Source: Echinometra lucunter | Lineage: Eukaryota > Echinodermata > Echinoidea > Camarodonta > Echinometridae | Reading direction: 5' to 3' | DNA: 64,000 bases | Assembly: GCA_029962745.1 (NCBI GenBank) | Contig: CM057160.1 | Location: 3,078,041 to 3,142,040 of the forward strand | Shown here: positions 1 through 17,900 of the stretch, one piece after another | Position numbering within the stretch: the first letter of the stretch is position 1 | How the letters are laid out: each line of letters opens with the position of its first letter | Notes under the pieces: generated by a model | Seen by the model: only the letters and a program-made list of their open reading frames with translations | Database searches by the model: none | Told to the model about the DNA's origin: nothing | Translations under genes and position numbers: made by a program

Positions 1-1550
1 TTTGCGGCATGATACTGTTTGTTTGGTACACACACACACCAGCTGTGATAGGAATCGATTCAAACTAAAAAGAGAGAACTATACATGTTACAAGACACAT
101 CATTTGTGACACCGGCGTAAATCCACTTTGAGGAGTGGGGGGGGGGGGATGATCGATTTTTTTGCCGATTTTTTTTTTCTGTCGAACTCACACTTCAGTA
201 TAAACACACGCCCGAACCCACCTGCATAGACCCTCCTTACCAGTAGCGGCACCAAGGGGGGGGGGGGGGGGGGGATGGGGGGCATTTGCCCCCCCCCCCA
301 GTTGCCCCCCAGAAATTTTGAGGACTGAAAAGAAAAATTATACAGTAATTTGTAAATATGTAGATGTTGTCATAAGCATCATATTCAAGCTTTGAAGTGC
401 TCTGAAATCCCATTTTCCGCTCTTCAAAACTTCGATTGAAAACCAAAAACTTGGTTATTTTTTGCTCGCTCGCTTCGCTCGCTCGTCATAATTATTCTTA
501 AATTTCTTTTCTAAAATGCGATTAAAAACAAGAAAAGTAGCCATTTTGGGTTCGCTCGCTCGTCATATTTCAGAATATTTATTCGAAAATGTGATTAAAA
601 ACCAAAAAAGCGGTTACTTTTTGTTCGCTCGCTCACAAAATTGATATTAAAATGTGTGTAAGAGGAAAAAAAAAAGACAGTCCAAAAGCGAGCGAGCCCA
701 AAATTATTACTTTCCTGGTTTTCAATCGCATTTTCAAATAGAAATTCTTAAATATGATGCGCGAGTGAAGCGAGCGAGCCAAAAATAACCACTTTTCTGG
801 TTTTCAATCGCATTTTCACCTGAAAATTTTAAAATATGATGAGCATTTTCAAATAGAAATTCTAAAATATGATGAGCGAGTGAAGCGAGCGAGCCAAAAA
901 CAACCACTTTTCTGGTTTTCAATCGCATTTTCAACTGAAAATTCTAAAATATGATGAGGGAGCGAAGCGAGTGAGCCAAAAATAACCACTTTTCATGTTT
1001 TTAATCGCATTTTCAACTGAAAATTCTAAAATATGACGAGCATTTTCAAATAGAAAATATAAAATATGATGCGCGAGCGAAGCGAGCGAGCCAAAAATGA
1101 CCACTTTTCTGGTTTTCAATCGCATTTTCAACTGAAAATTCTAAAATATGATGAGCATTTTCAAATAGAAATTCTTAAATATGATGCGCGAGCGAAGCGA
1201 GCGAGCCAAGAACAACCACTTTTCTGGTTTTCAATCGCATTTTCAACTGAAAATTCTAAAATACGATGAGCGAGCGAAGGTGGTCATCTTTTCAATATCC
1301 TTGTATACGGTTTCATGTCTTCCAGTATTCTTCATCGCAGACTTTCAAGGAGGGAGACCACCATTAAAAAAAATTGAAGTGACTAATAATTTAAAAGCAA
1401 AAATACATGTATTTGGGCAATCATCGACTTCATCTGCGAAACTAGGTGGTCATCTTTTCAATATCCTTGTATACTTTTGTATCCAGATTTCATTATCGCT
1501 ATACTAAATTGTAACACTTTGGGTTACTCACTAGCTTAAAAATGATTTAG
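1..1550. repeat. Intron/5' flank of SLC22 gene 1 with a GAGCGAAGCGAG tandem repeat
   Basis: No exon is recognised. Positions ~690-1280 are a tandem array in which CTGGTTTTCAATCGCATTTT recurs about every 81-86 or 113-117 bp, alternating to give a ~200-bp double unit. Each unit carries the near-palindromic core GAGCGAAGCGAGCGAG. Positions 110-720 are related to 38805-39320: shared poly-G run, the phrase AGAAATTTTGAGGACTGAAA, and the end CCACTTTGAGGAGTGGGG. ORFs across this block are repeat-encoded and not genes. Confidence 0.75.
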
Positions 1551-7700
<6,150 letters not shown>

Positions 7701-7914
7701 AGCGGCATGGTTCCATCGTGAAACATCTTTGAACGAGATACTGTATGCTACTGCCTCTCCTATAATCCTATGCCTAATTTCATTTAACTTCCTGAATATT
7801 GTGATAACGAGAATTAAAAAAAAAACTACAATTACAGATTATTTGACCTCTTTGAACTTTGACCTGACAACCCAAAAGTCTGATAACTTGCCTCCTCATA
7901 GATCATTCGATGGA

Positions 7915-8560
7915 TCAGTAAGACAATTAGTCATCCGATTAGTTGATCAATTAATCAATCAGTCAGTCAATCAATCGGTCATTCTTTCAGTCAATCATGC
8001 AAGTGCAGTGTTTAATCCATTGGGACCATGCTATTCAGTTTGCTCGTAGGATGTTTGAACAATAGCACTGGAAATGAACGTGGGAACTGGGGATAAACTC
8101 CTGTTTTTTTCGAGGGGTATTGTTAAAATTTTTTACAAGAGATGGGATGAAAAAGAAATCAGCATCTTTGACTACTGTTCAGGATAGACTTGAAGTCAAA
8201 CACTGTGTTTGATTACGTGATAGAATGGTTGATTGTCAAATTTACTGAATAAGTAAAAGAGATTGTCTGGTTGATTCATTGATTGATCGAAAGACTGATA
8301 TGTTTGTTAAATGAATGATCTGGTTGATGTTCTTGATTGCATGCCTGGTTTTAAGGTGCTTTGATGTGTTTGTGAACAATTTGTTAAACTCATTGTGATC
8401 AGACTGATTGATTAATTGATTGATTAATTGACAGAGTTGCCTGAATGCCTTATTGGTTGACTGATCGATGAATTGAGCAATGGTCGAATGATTAACTGAT
8501 GACCTTAATGATTGACCGACTGGCTGAATGGTTAATTGACTGCATGACTGATGCATTGAT
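7915..8560. repeat. Cryptic GATT/AATC simple-sequence region
   Basis: Degenerate tetranucleotide sequence. On the left (7915-7995) the plus strand is rich in CAATCAGTCAGTCAATC. On the right (8235-8560) it is rich in the complementary GATTGATTGACTG, so the two parts are inverted relative to each other. Short ORFs here are artefacts. Confidence 0.6.
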
Positions 8561-8684
8561 TTATCACACATTATTCTCACCCAAGCATGAAGCAATGAAC
8601 AAATGATATCATGAAAACCACAGAAGAAAATTGCCACATCATGCCTAGACTATCATAAATATCATCATAAATTCATGGCAAATA

Positions 8685-8945
8685 GCAATTTCTTTGAAAG
8701 GGAGCGATTTTTCGCACGGCTTGTTTAAGTTTCCCCTCTTCTTTCAATTTGGCGCAAGTCATTTTTGATACCCTGGACAAAAACAATTGGTGTTCACCCA
8801 AGCGTGAATGAAAATTTGTTCTGTAGTGGCACTTGGTAGATGAGACTATTAGGCATCTATCAACATGAAAAAATCTCCAAAATACTTTGAACTGTATTTT
8901 TGACAGATCTTTCAAAAGTGTAACGTTTTTTTGATACACACTGTA
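8685..8945 (-). repeat. Dispersed repeat, copy 1
   Basis: Its reverse complement matches 52165-52435 along most of its length: GATAGATGCCTA, CTCATCTACCAAGTG, TTCACGCTTGGG, CCAAATTGAAAG, and TTTCAAAGAAATTG in a diverged form. The end reads GTATCAAAAAAACGTTACACTT. It is probably an old transposon of unknown class. Confidence 0.7.
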
Positions 8946-8965
8946 TAGTGATAAAAATACTAACA

Positions 8966-9277
8966 GGGGGTGTTTCACAAAGACTAGGATTGACTAAAAT
9001 CGCACTTAACTATGGCTGGCCATTCATGCCACTTCTTTCACCATGGATCTCTCAAAGGATGTGCATTTTATGGTCACAAATCTGCAGAAGTGACATTTTT
9101 TTTTTTTTTTTATAGTTCATTGATGAAGAAAACAAAACAAAAAATGTAAATTCTGCAAATTTGTGACCATGATTTGCACATCCCTTGAGAGACCGTGGGT
9201 GAAAGTAAACAGTGGCATGAATGGCCTGCCAAAGTTAAGAGCGATTTGAATTAATCTTAGTCTTTGTGAAACACCCC
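8966..9277. mobile_element. Palindromic MITE-like element, GGGGTGTTTCACAAAGA family
   Basis: The left arm starts GGGGGTGTTTCACAAAGACT and the right arm ends AGTCTTTGTGAAACACCCC. The arms extend ~120 bp (CATTCATGCCAC / GTGGCATGAATG) around a T-rich centre. No protein is encoded. The same termini occur at 48676-48886. Confidence 0.8.
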
Positions 9278-10070
9278 AGATTATTATTTAGTTCATGCAT
9301 CATGTGGTTACTTGCCTTTAAGACCTTTGATATGATGTTACGCCCTAAATCTCACGAATTTGTCAACTATGGTGATGCATACTAGCACGAAGTTTGAAGT
9401 TCATACCTAAAATGGTTGCTGAGATATCGTGTTGACAAGGCTAAGGCCTGAATTTTTGAAAGTGAACAGTTTAGCAGAACCAAGGTTGAAACTCCTTACT
9501 CCTTGCTTGTAAAAGAGCAATGTAAGATGCTGTCAGCGTTCTCACTTTTTAAAAGCATATATGCAAATGTAGTTATGTACTTGGATTTGCTCATGTTAAA
9601 CATATTGGCATCTGTGACAATCTGGAAGGTTTGGAGGGGTGGGAGATAGACTCACAACCTATTCTGACACTTAACATGCTCAATAACAGGTTCCATGGAG
9701 TAGACCTGGCCGAGTCTAGATTTGCCAGTCTCCGCCTTTACAGCAGCAGTCATAGAGGGCGGCCTCGTCTCAGCTTGTAACTAGATTGAACATTTCGTTG
9801 TACATATCGATCGATTTTATTGCGCTCTGTTCTCACTGAATTAAAGTGAATTGAATTGTTCAGGTTTATAAATTACATTTAAAAATATTAATAGAGACCA
9901 AAGACTGAAACCAACTCAAAAAGTATTCTTGAAAGTAACATTGAACATGCAATACCATCAAAGCCTCCACTACGATCCCCTTATTTTTTTGGGGGGGGGG
10001 GGGGGGTGATAGGCATATCCAGAGTAAATAGATAGCCAATACTGAGGGTCACACCATCAAGACGACCTAT

Positions 10071-10397
10071 GGGTCGTTTCATAAAGCTGTTCGTAAAGTT
10101 ACGAAAGACTTGCGAACGACTTAACTATGGCAGGCTAAACGGGATTCTCAATCATTATAAATCACATCAGCTAAAGGTAAAATTAATATGCAGACATAGA
10201 TTAACATTACTATTGTTTACAAAAATTTTTATTGCGAAGTATAATTATTTTTGGCAAAAAAATTAGTCGAGATTGTGGGAAAGGCAGTCACACTTTGAGC
10301 GTCAGGAAAAACTTTGGGCATCCCAGTAGGCTTGCCATATTCCAGTCGTACGTAAAGTCATTCGTAACTTTACGAACAGCTTTATGAAACAACCCCC
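10071..10397. mobile_element. Palindromic MITE-like element, GTTTCATAAAGCTGTTCG family
   Basis: The left arm GTTTCATAAAGCTGTTCGTA and AAGTTACGAA are mirrored on the right by TTCGTAACTTTACGAACAGC and TTTATGAAAC. The centre is an unrelated AT-rich ~150 bp. Non-coding. Confidence 0.8.
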
Positions 10398-10996
10398 AGT
10401 TCCTTGTCATGCTTGTTGACCCTACAACTCTGTATTATTGAGTGTGAGTAAACTCATTTACGTACTGTAGTTCTGTTCATTATTCTTGTTTTCGGGAACT
10501 CACTGCCCACTTAAGTTCTGTGATAACATCAAGTTTAATGAAATATGAAGAAATGTGAGGAAAACATGAAATGAAATAATGATTATGATACAATAAAATG
10601 ACATTTTCAAGATTTCTGGTAATAACATGTTCATAAACAAGTTAATAAACAGAATTGACAGTGATCATTGTTATACTGTTTATATTAGTTGCAAAATTCG
10701 GATGAAACTTCCATGATTGGAGTTGTTAATAAATAACCGGAAGAAATTTGATTTTTCTCTCATGCATTAAAACAAAGCTTGATAATAAAATGACAGTGGC
10801 CTGTTTTTCTTCTTGATTTTGAACATGATTAATGCATTTTATCTTTGATAATGATACTTTTTAAATTCTAAATTATATGTCGTAAAATTAGTGATCATTC
10901 TTTCAAGGACCATTTCCTTCATTTTCCGTCTTTTAAAGTACCTAATCTTTAGAGGAATACTTCAGTTATTTAGGATTCTCTTGCGGGGGCATAAGT

Positions 10997-10998
10997 AA

Positions 10999-11029
<31 letters not shown>

Positions 11030-11035
11030 CAAAAC
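10997..11035. repeat. (AAAAC)n microsatellite
   Basis: About seven AAAAC units preceded by an A-run and followed closely by a 15-C tract. Confidence 0.9.
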
Positions 11036-11842
11036 TAACAACCCCCCCCCCCCCCCCACACGAGAAATATACTTTTCGGCATCTTTGGGGTCTTTTGCAG
11101 TACTATATAACAATTGTTGCGAATGCAAAAAGTTAAAGGAGAAGGACAATTTTTGTTGCTACTTACTACTGTGTACCTTTACCATATTCGATAATTTTGT
11201 CAAGGGTGGAGGGGGTGGGTCATACCCCTACCACACCCCCCCCCCTCCTATCTAGCCCCTCTCAGTCGAATCGAAACTGAACTAGAGTCTATGTACATAA
11301 AACGAAAGTGTAAAACTCTAAATTGCAAGAAGTATGTCGAAATATGGTAAAAATTTCACACCATATAAAAACATAAAACAAACGGAAATATGCCTTATCA
11401 TTAAATGACATATTTATTAGGCTTATAACGTCAACTCTGCCTCTAAACCTGAAATATTGCTGAAACCCCACAATCTTATGCAAATACCAGGACCCAAGTT
11501 CAACACTTGCAGTCCAATATTAACACGGTTATGCATAAAAGTGTGTAATCAGCATTGGGTGCAAAGGTAGTGCAGAGGTAATGACCGTTGTAATTCCGAG
11601 GAGGTTTCTGCAGGGTGAAGGGTGTGACGACCCTCTTTCACAATTTTCCTTGGCACATTCTGGGATTTTTCATACCCTTTTCGGCATATCTCATAAACTG
11701 ATGACCAGTCTGTTCGGTCTTTGTTTGATCCCGCAAACCCCTCCCCCTTTTTATAGACCAGTGGTGCCCCTGGCTAAATCCAATTTTCAGTGCAACATTA
11801 CTAAATCCTCATTGAGTATCTGGCATCTGACACATAGGCAAC

Positions 11843-11992
11843 ATGGCTTTTGACGATTTGCTACCCACTATTGGGGAGTTTGGTACCTTCCAAAAGATCA
11901 TATGCGCCTTGGTGTTTAGCTTCAAGTTCCCGGCTGCAGCCAATGTTCTTTCTATCGTCTTCCTGGCAACTTCGGCTGACCACTGGTGCTCG
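11843..11992 (+). CDS. SLC22 gene 2, exon 1
   Basis: The 150-nt (50-codon) exon encodes [18 protein letters not shown], then helix 1, ending ATSADHWCS. The SLC22 pattern 'F-D-x-L-L-x-x-x-G-E-F-G-x-F-Q' at the N terminus fixes the start. The donor is GTAAGT. Confidence 0.92.
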
Positions 11993-14900
11993 GTAAGTCC
12001 GAAAACAGAGCTATGGGTGTTTGAGATCTTCTACAAGTCAACTACTTCAGTACCGAATTTGTGGAAAATTCAAGGGCAACCTCCACCCTGCCCACCTGCT
12101 GCATATAGCCATGGAACCGAGTACAAAAGTTTGTGCGGGTGTGTGTGTGTGTGTGTGTGGTTATTTTTATCATGTTAACAATAAGGACAGTAATCTCCGG
12201 TTCTTTAGGGACGTGAAGCGTTTTACAATTTTTGGAAACTGATACATATTGCTAGATACCACCTTGTATTTAGATTTTGCGAGCGAGCGAAGCGAGCGAG
12301 CCGAAAACTTACAACTTGATTGGCAATAAAAACATACGTTATTTTGTTATAAAAATACACTATCGGACCACTACAGGCTCAGATGATGTTTCAATCAAAT
12401 ATCTAATCACCTTGCTGCCAATGACTCTATTTTAGCACGTCCTTGGTCTATTCTTTCAGTCAGAAACTATCATGTCTCTTACTATTACGAGTGAGCGAAG
12501 CGAGCGAGGAAGCACAAACTCACCTCTTAGTAAATTTACATTGTAAGCATATGAAACATCTAAATTATTCATTTTGGTCACCTCACTCGCCAAATTCGTT
12601 TGCCTTGGAAAAGAAATAAAAAAATTATTTATCGAGCGAGCGCAGTGAGCGAAGAAAATTACACATTTTTTTCATTGTAGAAGTGGTTATTTCGTCATCG
12701 AAATGTTAATATCTATATAATCTATTCGAAACTCTGTGAGCTGAATCATGAATCGGTTTAGGTACCTCGCTCACCGTCCGAAACCATTCTGTTTTTAAAG
12801 GCGAGCAAAGTCAGCGGCGCCCACCCCCTTCCCCATACAAAATACGTTAATGTATATGAATTTTTTGTTTGTTTGTTTGTTTGTAATTTTGTGAACCTCC
12901 TAACTGCCCAAATATTACGATACTTTGCTTACTCGCTTCTGAAATATGATTACCGTGCCCGAAATCATTTCGTTTCTAGCTTTTCCTATCGGGATTAGCG
13001 AGCTATCAAACTAACAAATGGGAATTTTGTTTTTTCTCTAGGCCATCTACAAAAAGGCCCCTTTTAAGTAAACTTCTTGGAGTGAAATCCAGATGTGGTT
13101 ATTACAAACATTCTATGAGTGGAACAACAGCAGTCTATAACATTAGAATGAGACACGAGATGAAAACTGATTCCTTTCATAAGAATTATTTCTTTGCAAA
13201 TGTCATATTTCTTTTTTTCTGTTGGAAATGAATAAACATGTATTTGAATTTGAATTTGAATAGTAATTAGCATCGGCATTGGTTAAGACACTTAAATGCT
13301 AGACGAGCGAAGCTAGGGAGCGCTCCCAATTTACCATTTTCCTTCTCCTTGTTTTCCCTTTTTCTCTTTCCTTTTTTCTTTTCACTCTCCCTCTTTTTTT
13401 GCCAGCCGATGGGGTAGTTACGCCACTGATTCCCTCGATCAGTAATGTTTAAGACCTTACTTAAAGCCCACCCTTTCAATATGTAATGTTTCATTGCGAG
13501 CACGGGGACTCAACTGTGAGTGGGTCAAAGGAGGCTTACACCATCATATTCTCTAAACATGATTGTTTGACATTTTTTATCATTCATGTATGGTTTAGTA
13601 AAAATATTGTAGTTTTATCATTTCAATTAATTTTCTTTAAAATTTATCATATGTTCTGGTAATTACCCTTAGAATATGGTGCGCTTAGAAACAACAGTAT
13701 TAAGCACCTAAAAATGTTATGTTTTGATATTAGTATTAAAAAAAGAATTAAAGTCAACTCAAGAAATGAAAGAATATATTAAACCGTGCTTTTTTAATAA
13801 TCAGATAATGGCCGATGCTTTCTAGGAAGTTTTCTGATTGAAAAAGTGTTTTGGATGTCCTAATACCTTTCTTTCTAGAGTCTGTGGGGGGGGGGGGGGG
13901 GGGGGGTAAGAACAGTTCTCCGAAGCAAGTTTTTTTGTTTCTTTGTCGGCACTTTGACCAGAGGATATGCATGTGTATGATTGTATTTCATGTTAACATA
14001 CTGAAACACCACTAGGTTTCTAGCTGGGATAGAACCACCAACTGCACAGGGTTGGGACTAAATGAGAGCGAATGTGCATTCTACAAGAAACACCTCAGCA
14101 TACCACATACCGAAGCAGACGACGATATCGTATACGATCAATGTCACAAGTACGATGTCTCTCAGGTATCGTTTGCTGATGCATTGACACTCTTTGATGA
14201 AAACACCAGTCAGAGTGGAGATCGTTATGACGTCATATCATGTGATCAAGGATGGGAGCATGGCAAGTCATTTTCGGCGTACACCTTTACACAATCGGTA
14301 CAGTTGTGCTTTCATTGAGTTTTTTAATCGGGCAGTCAGATTAAAGGAACATATTAATACTACCGACAACAAGTTTCAGATAAGAAAGCTTGCTCAGAGG
14401 AAAAAGTTTTATTAATCTTGAAAAAAATTAGGAATGCGTTCTATAGGCCTACTGAGTAAAAGATATACACTTTCAGACTGAACATTCCATGAGAGATTAT
14501 ATAACACCTAAATAGATCCCTGTCATTTGATTGGTTGTTTGATATTGATCATTGGTCCCATTGCACTATGACGTCATCATTCGTGCAATTGTGGATCCAT
14601 ACGATTTGCTCCATTGCACGAACGGCGAGAGCCCGGTACACTACGTACGTAAAACGATTGCGCTTGCAGTGTGCACCAAAGGTGTGCACCACGAACAGCG
14701 TATAGCGCTGTTGATTTATTGCGATTTGATCTATTTTTAGGGGTCATATAAAACAAATATTGAATGTTTTTTCATTCGTGTAATGGACGGAATATTTAAT
14801 TCGGTGAATGATGAAATTATTATCGTTGAATGGATCATTTCATCTTTCACCTCATGAAATATTCTGTCTATTGCACTCATAAACATTCATTATTTGTATA

Positions 14901-17900
14901 ATAATGTATGACTCCGTAAGATTTTTCACAGGGGTTGATTTAATATTCTAATCCCTTTAACAGTGTTTAAATGTAAAAAAGAGTATACACTCTCAGAACA
15001 GTTGGTTAAAATAATTAGGTTGTTTAAAATATGAAACTACCAAATGTTTATTTTTTTTAATTGTACGTAAAAAATATGGGAATTTTTATACAAAATGTGA
15101 CAGGTTCATTTTTTTAAACCAACTGTTCTAAGGGTATAGATAATAGTATGGGTTATCTCCCAGATATTATTTCATGAAGGCTGAAGCAATGTAAATAGCG
15201 ACTGCGGATGCAAACGTTTTGTTACACGTAAATTTTGATTCAAAACAGGAAATGAGATAGAGACAAGAAAGTTGCAATCGATTGCAAATCTCCTAAATCA
15301 GTCAGAAGATTTGCGATTTAAAGCAAATTAGCAGTTGATTACTGATAATCAATCCTGTTGCAAGAAAAAGTTGCGCCCGATATTAGCATAACGCGCAAGT
15401 CTTGCTATCAACAGCTAATCAAGCGCAAAATTTGCAGCTGATTTGCAGTTGATCGAAACTCAACTTTCTTGCAACATCCCCTTAGATTGGTCACAACTAC
15501 ATCACTTGCATGAACACTCTGTGATTCCGTAGAATTTTATTTCTCAATAATTTTAATCACCCATGAAAATTTGTATAGATTTGAAACGTTAATCACAAAG
15601 CAACCGTGGTGGTGCGATTTCAGTCAACTGTAATACTTTTCAAACTTCCTTTCCAGTTTGATTTGGTTTGTGACCGAAAATACCTGATCAATCTTTCCCA
15701 ATCCATCTTCTTCATTGGTGTGTTGATCGGCTCTGTGTCATTTGGTGCAATAGCGGACAGGTAATATTTGATTCAAGACATATGTACGTTTTTGCAATGC
15801 GGATGATTTGTCATGTAGCAAGTGAATTTCACTACATCTGAGCCTTTGAATGTTCTTTAAACAGAAATATCATCCTCATTATCATCATTTGGGCCGTGTA
15901 ATCCCCCAAAATAAATAAATGAAAATAAAATAAAAGATAAAAAATAAATGACTTAGTCCTAACTGTGTAAAAGTTTAATATTTCTCCATTCTCCTTTCTC
16001 TATAAATATTGTATCTCAAGATTTGCGTCTATCCGTAACCTAGAAATTAACAAAAAGTTTCTGTTGATTCTAAATATACGACTGATAAATTAAGGAAGGT
16101 TAAAGATTCGATATGATTTATTTCAGTGAGATACAATAAATGATAACTCTTCATATTTAAGGGGCCCTCGATTATATCGCTTGCATTGGGGTTTATGAGT
16201 AGGCTGTTTTGTCCGATTTTGTTTTGTTTTGTTTTGCTTTTTTTTTTCGTTTATAGATTCGGCAGAAAACCAGGGCTCATCCTTTGCAATGTGGTTATTG
16301 TAGTATTTGGCGTCGGTGCTGCTTTTTCTCCGAACTATATCACTTTTGTAGTGCTGAGGACTATCCAGGCTGGAGGCTGTTTTGGGTTAGCTACCGTCTC
16401 ACATGTTATAGGTAAGCTGATCTCATCTGACATGGGGCCAATGGCAGACCGGCCATGAGACCTTTGGGGAGTTTGTCCACTAGGACCAGTAGATATTTTA
16501 GTATGGTGACCCTGAAGTACGCGCGACAACAGGTCATGTGCGACGTGAATTTCGCATCCCAGGTCCTGAACTGTGCATCCCAAGTCGTGAAATTCACGAC
16601 CCGCGATGCGAAATTCATGACCCGTGGCGCAAACTTTGCATCCCAAGTCGTGAAATTCACGACCCGCGGTGCGAAATTCAGGACCCGTGGCGCGAACTTT
16701 GCATCCCAGTCCTGAATTTCGCACCGCGGGTCGTGAATTTCACGACTTGGGATGCAAAGTTCAGGACCTGGGATGCGAAATTCACGTCGCACATGACCTG
16801 TTGTCGAGCGTACTTCAGGGCCACCATATTTTAGCCATAGGGGCGATCTTTGTGGTCTTAAGCTGATTGATATGGGATGAGAGTTTGGTGTCTATCACAG
16901 GAGTAAGAAGAATCGATTGAACTGCAACCTCTCCAATTCTTTTCTTCATTAGACCTACCAATGGGGGCAGCTCTCACCCTATACTCATGTAGCGTGTCGG
17001 TTCATTCATAATGTTGATTACAAAATGTACATGTACAGCATCGCTTATTTGGGACAGTATTATTGTTGTGCTGGAGTTGTATTATCACGAAAAACAATTT
17101 GAATTTTATTGCCCTCTCTCTTCTCTCGCTAATTTAGAAACCTATTAGCTAAGATTGGGAAAAGTATGTCAGTTCCACCCCTAACACTTGCCTATTAGCA
17201 CGCTGATTATTATTGAGACCACTGAAAGAAGTGTTGATATTAAAGCTTTTGAGTGCGTGTAGTTGACTGGAAAAGAACGAAAGCACATGGTTCCAGTATT
17301 TCACTACAATTGTGATTCGCGTATTAATAAAATGTTGTTTTATATTTCGTACAATAAACCCACATTATGCGTTCTTGAGTAACAACCCAAAGAACCTCCT
17401 TCAAGTGAAGTACTGAACTGCGGTACTGAACACTGACGCTTTCTTCCGTGTTCTGATGACAGGTACAGAGTTTGTAGGTCCGTCTAGACGTGCCTTTGTC
17501 GGTATCTTTATGACCATTGCGTTTCCTTGTGGTTATCTTCTCCTCACCTTATATGCCTACTTTATCGAAAATTGGCGCTATCTTCTGCTGGGACTTAATT
17601 TGACATTCGCCATCTTCTTTTTCTTTTATCCGTAAGTACATTATCTTTTTATCTTAATTCACACTATACTATATACAAGTCATGATCTATCTAAATCGAT
17701 GATACTTACTAACAAGAGGCCTACAGGTATTCTTTATAGCTACATTTGTTATGCACGTGCATGCACTCTTTCCCGTTCGGTGCCCTTTTTCAGTTTGCTT
17801 GATCATTATTTTTGTCGAGTGTGCATACGTGTTTTATTGACGTTATCAAATCGGAACTACTGATCTTCAACCTCGTAATTTTTTTCTCCTTTTTTTCGAG

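Larger units (their letters stand above)
7701..11842. other. Intergenic region between SLC22 genes 1 and 2
   Basis: No coding exon is recognised in 4.1 kb. It contains a degenerate GATT-type region (7915-8560), a dispersed repeat (8685-8945, minus), two palindromic MITE-like elements (8966-9277, 10071-10397), a poly-G run at ~9991 and an (AAAAC)n run. The gene 2 promoter should lie in the last few hundred bases; TTTTTATAGA near 11748 is TATA-like but unsupported. Confidence 0.6.

Noticed and set aside
11740..11760. TATA-box for SLC22 gene 2
   Set aside because: TTTTTATAGA is present ~95 bp before the ATG, but such words are common in this AT-rich sequence and there is no other promoter evidence.
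16335..16866. Overlapping ORFs on both strands with repeating 'EFHDLGCKV' style units
   Set aside because: Product of the GC-rich palindrome; the real exon 4 ends at 16411.
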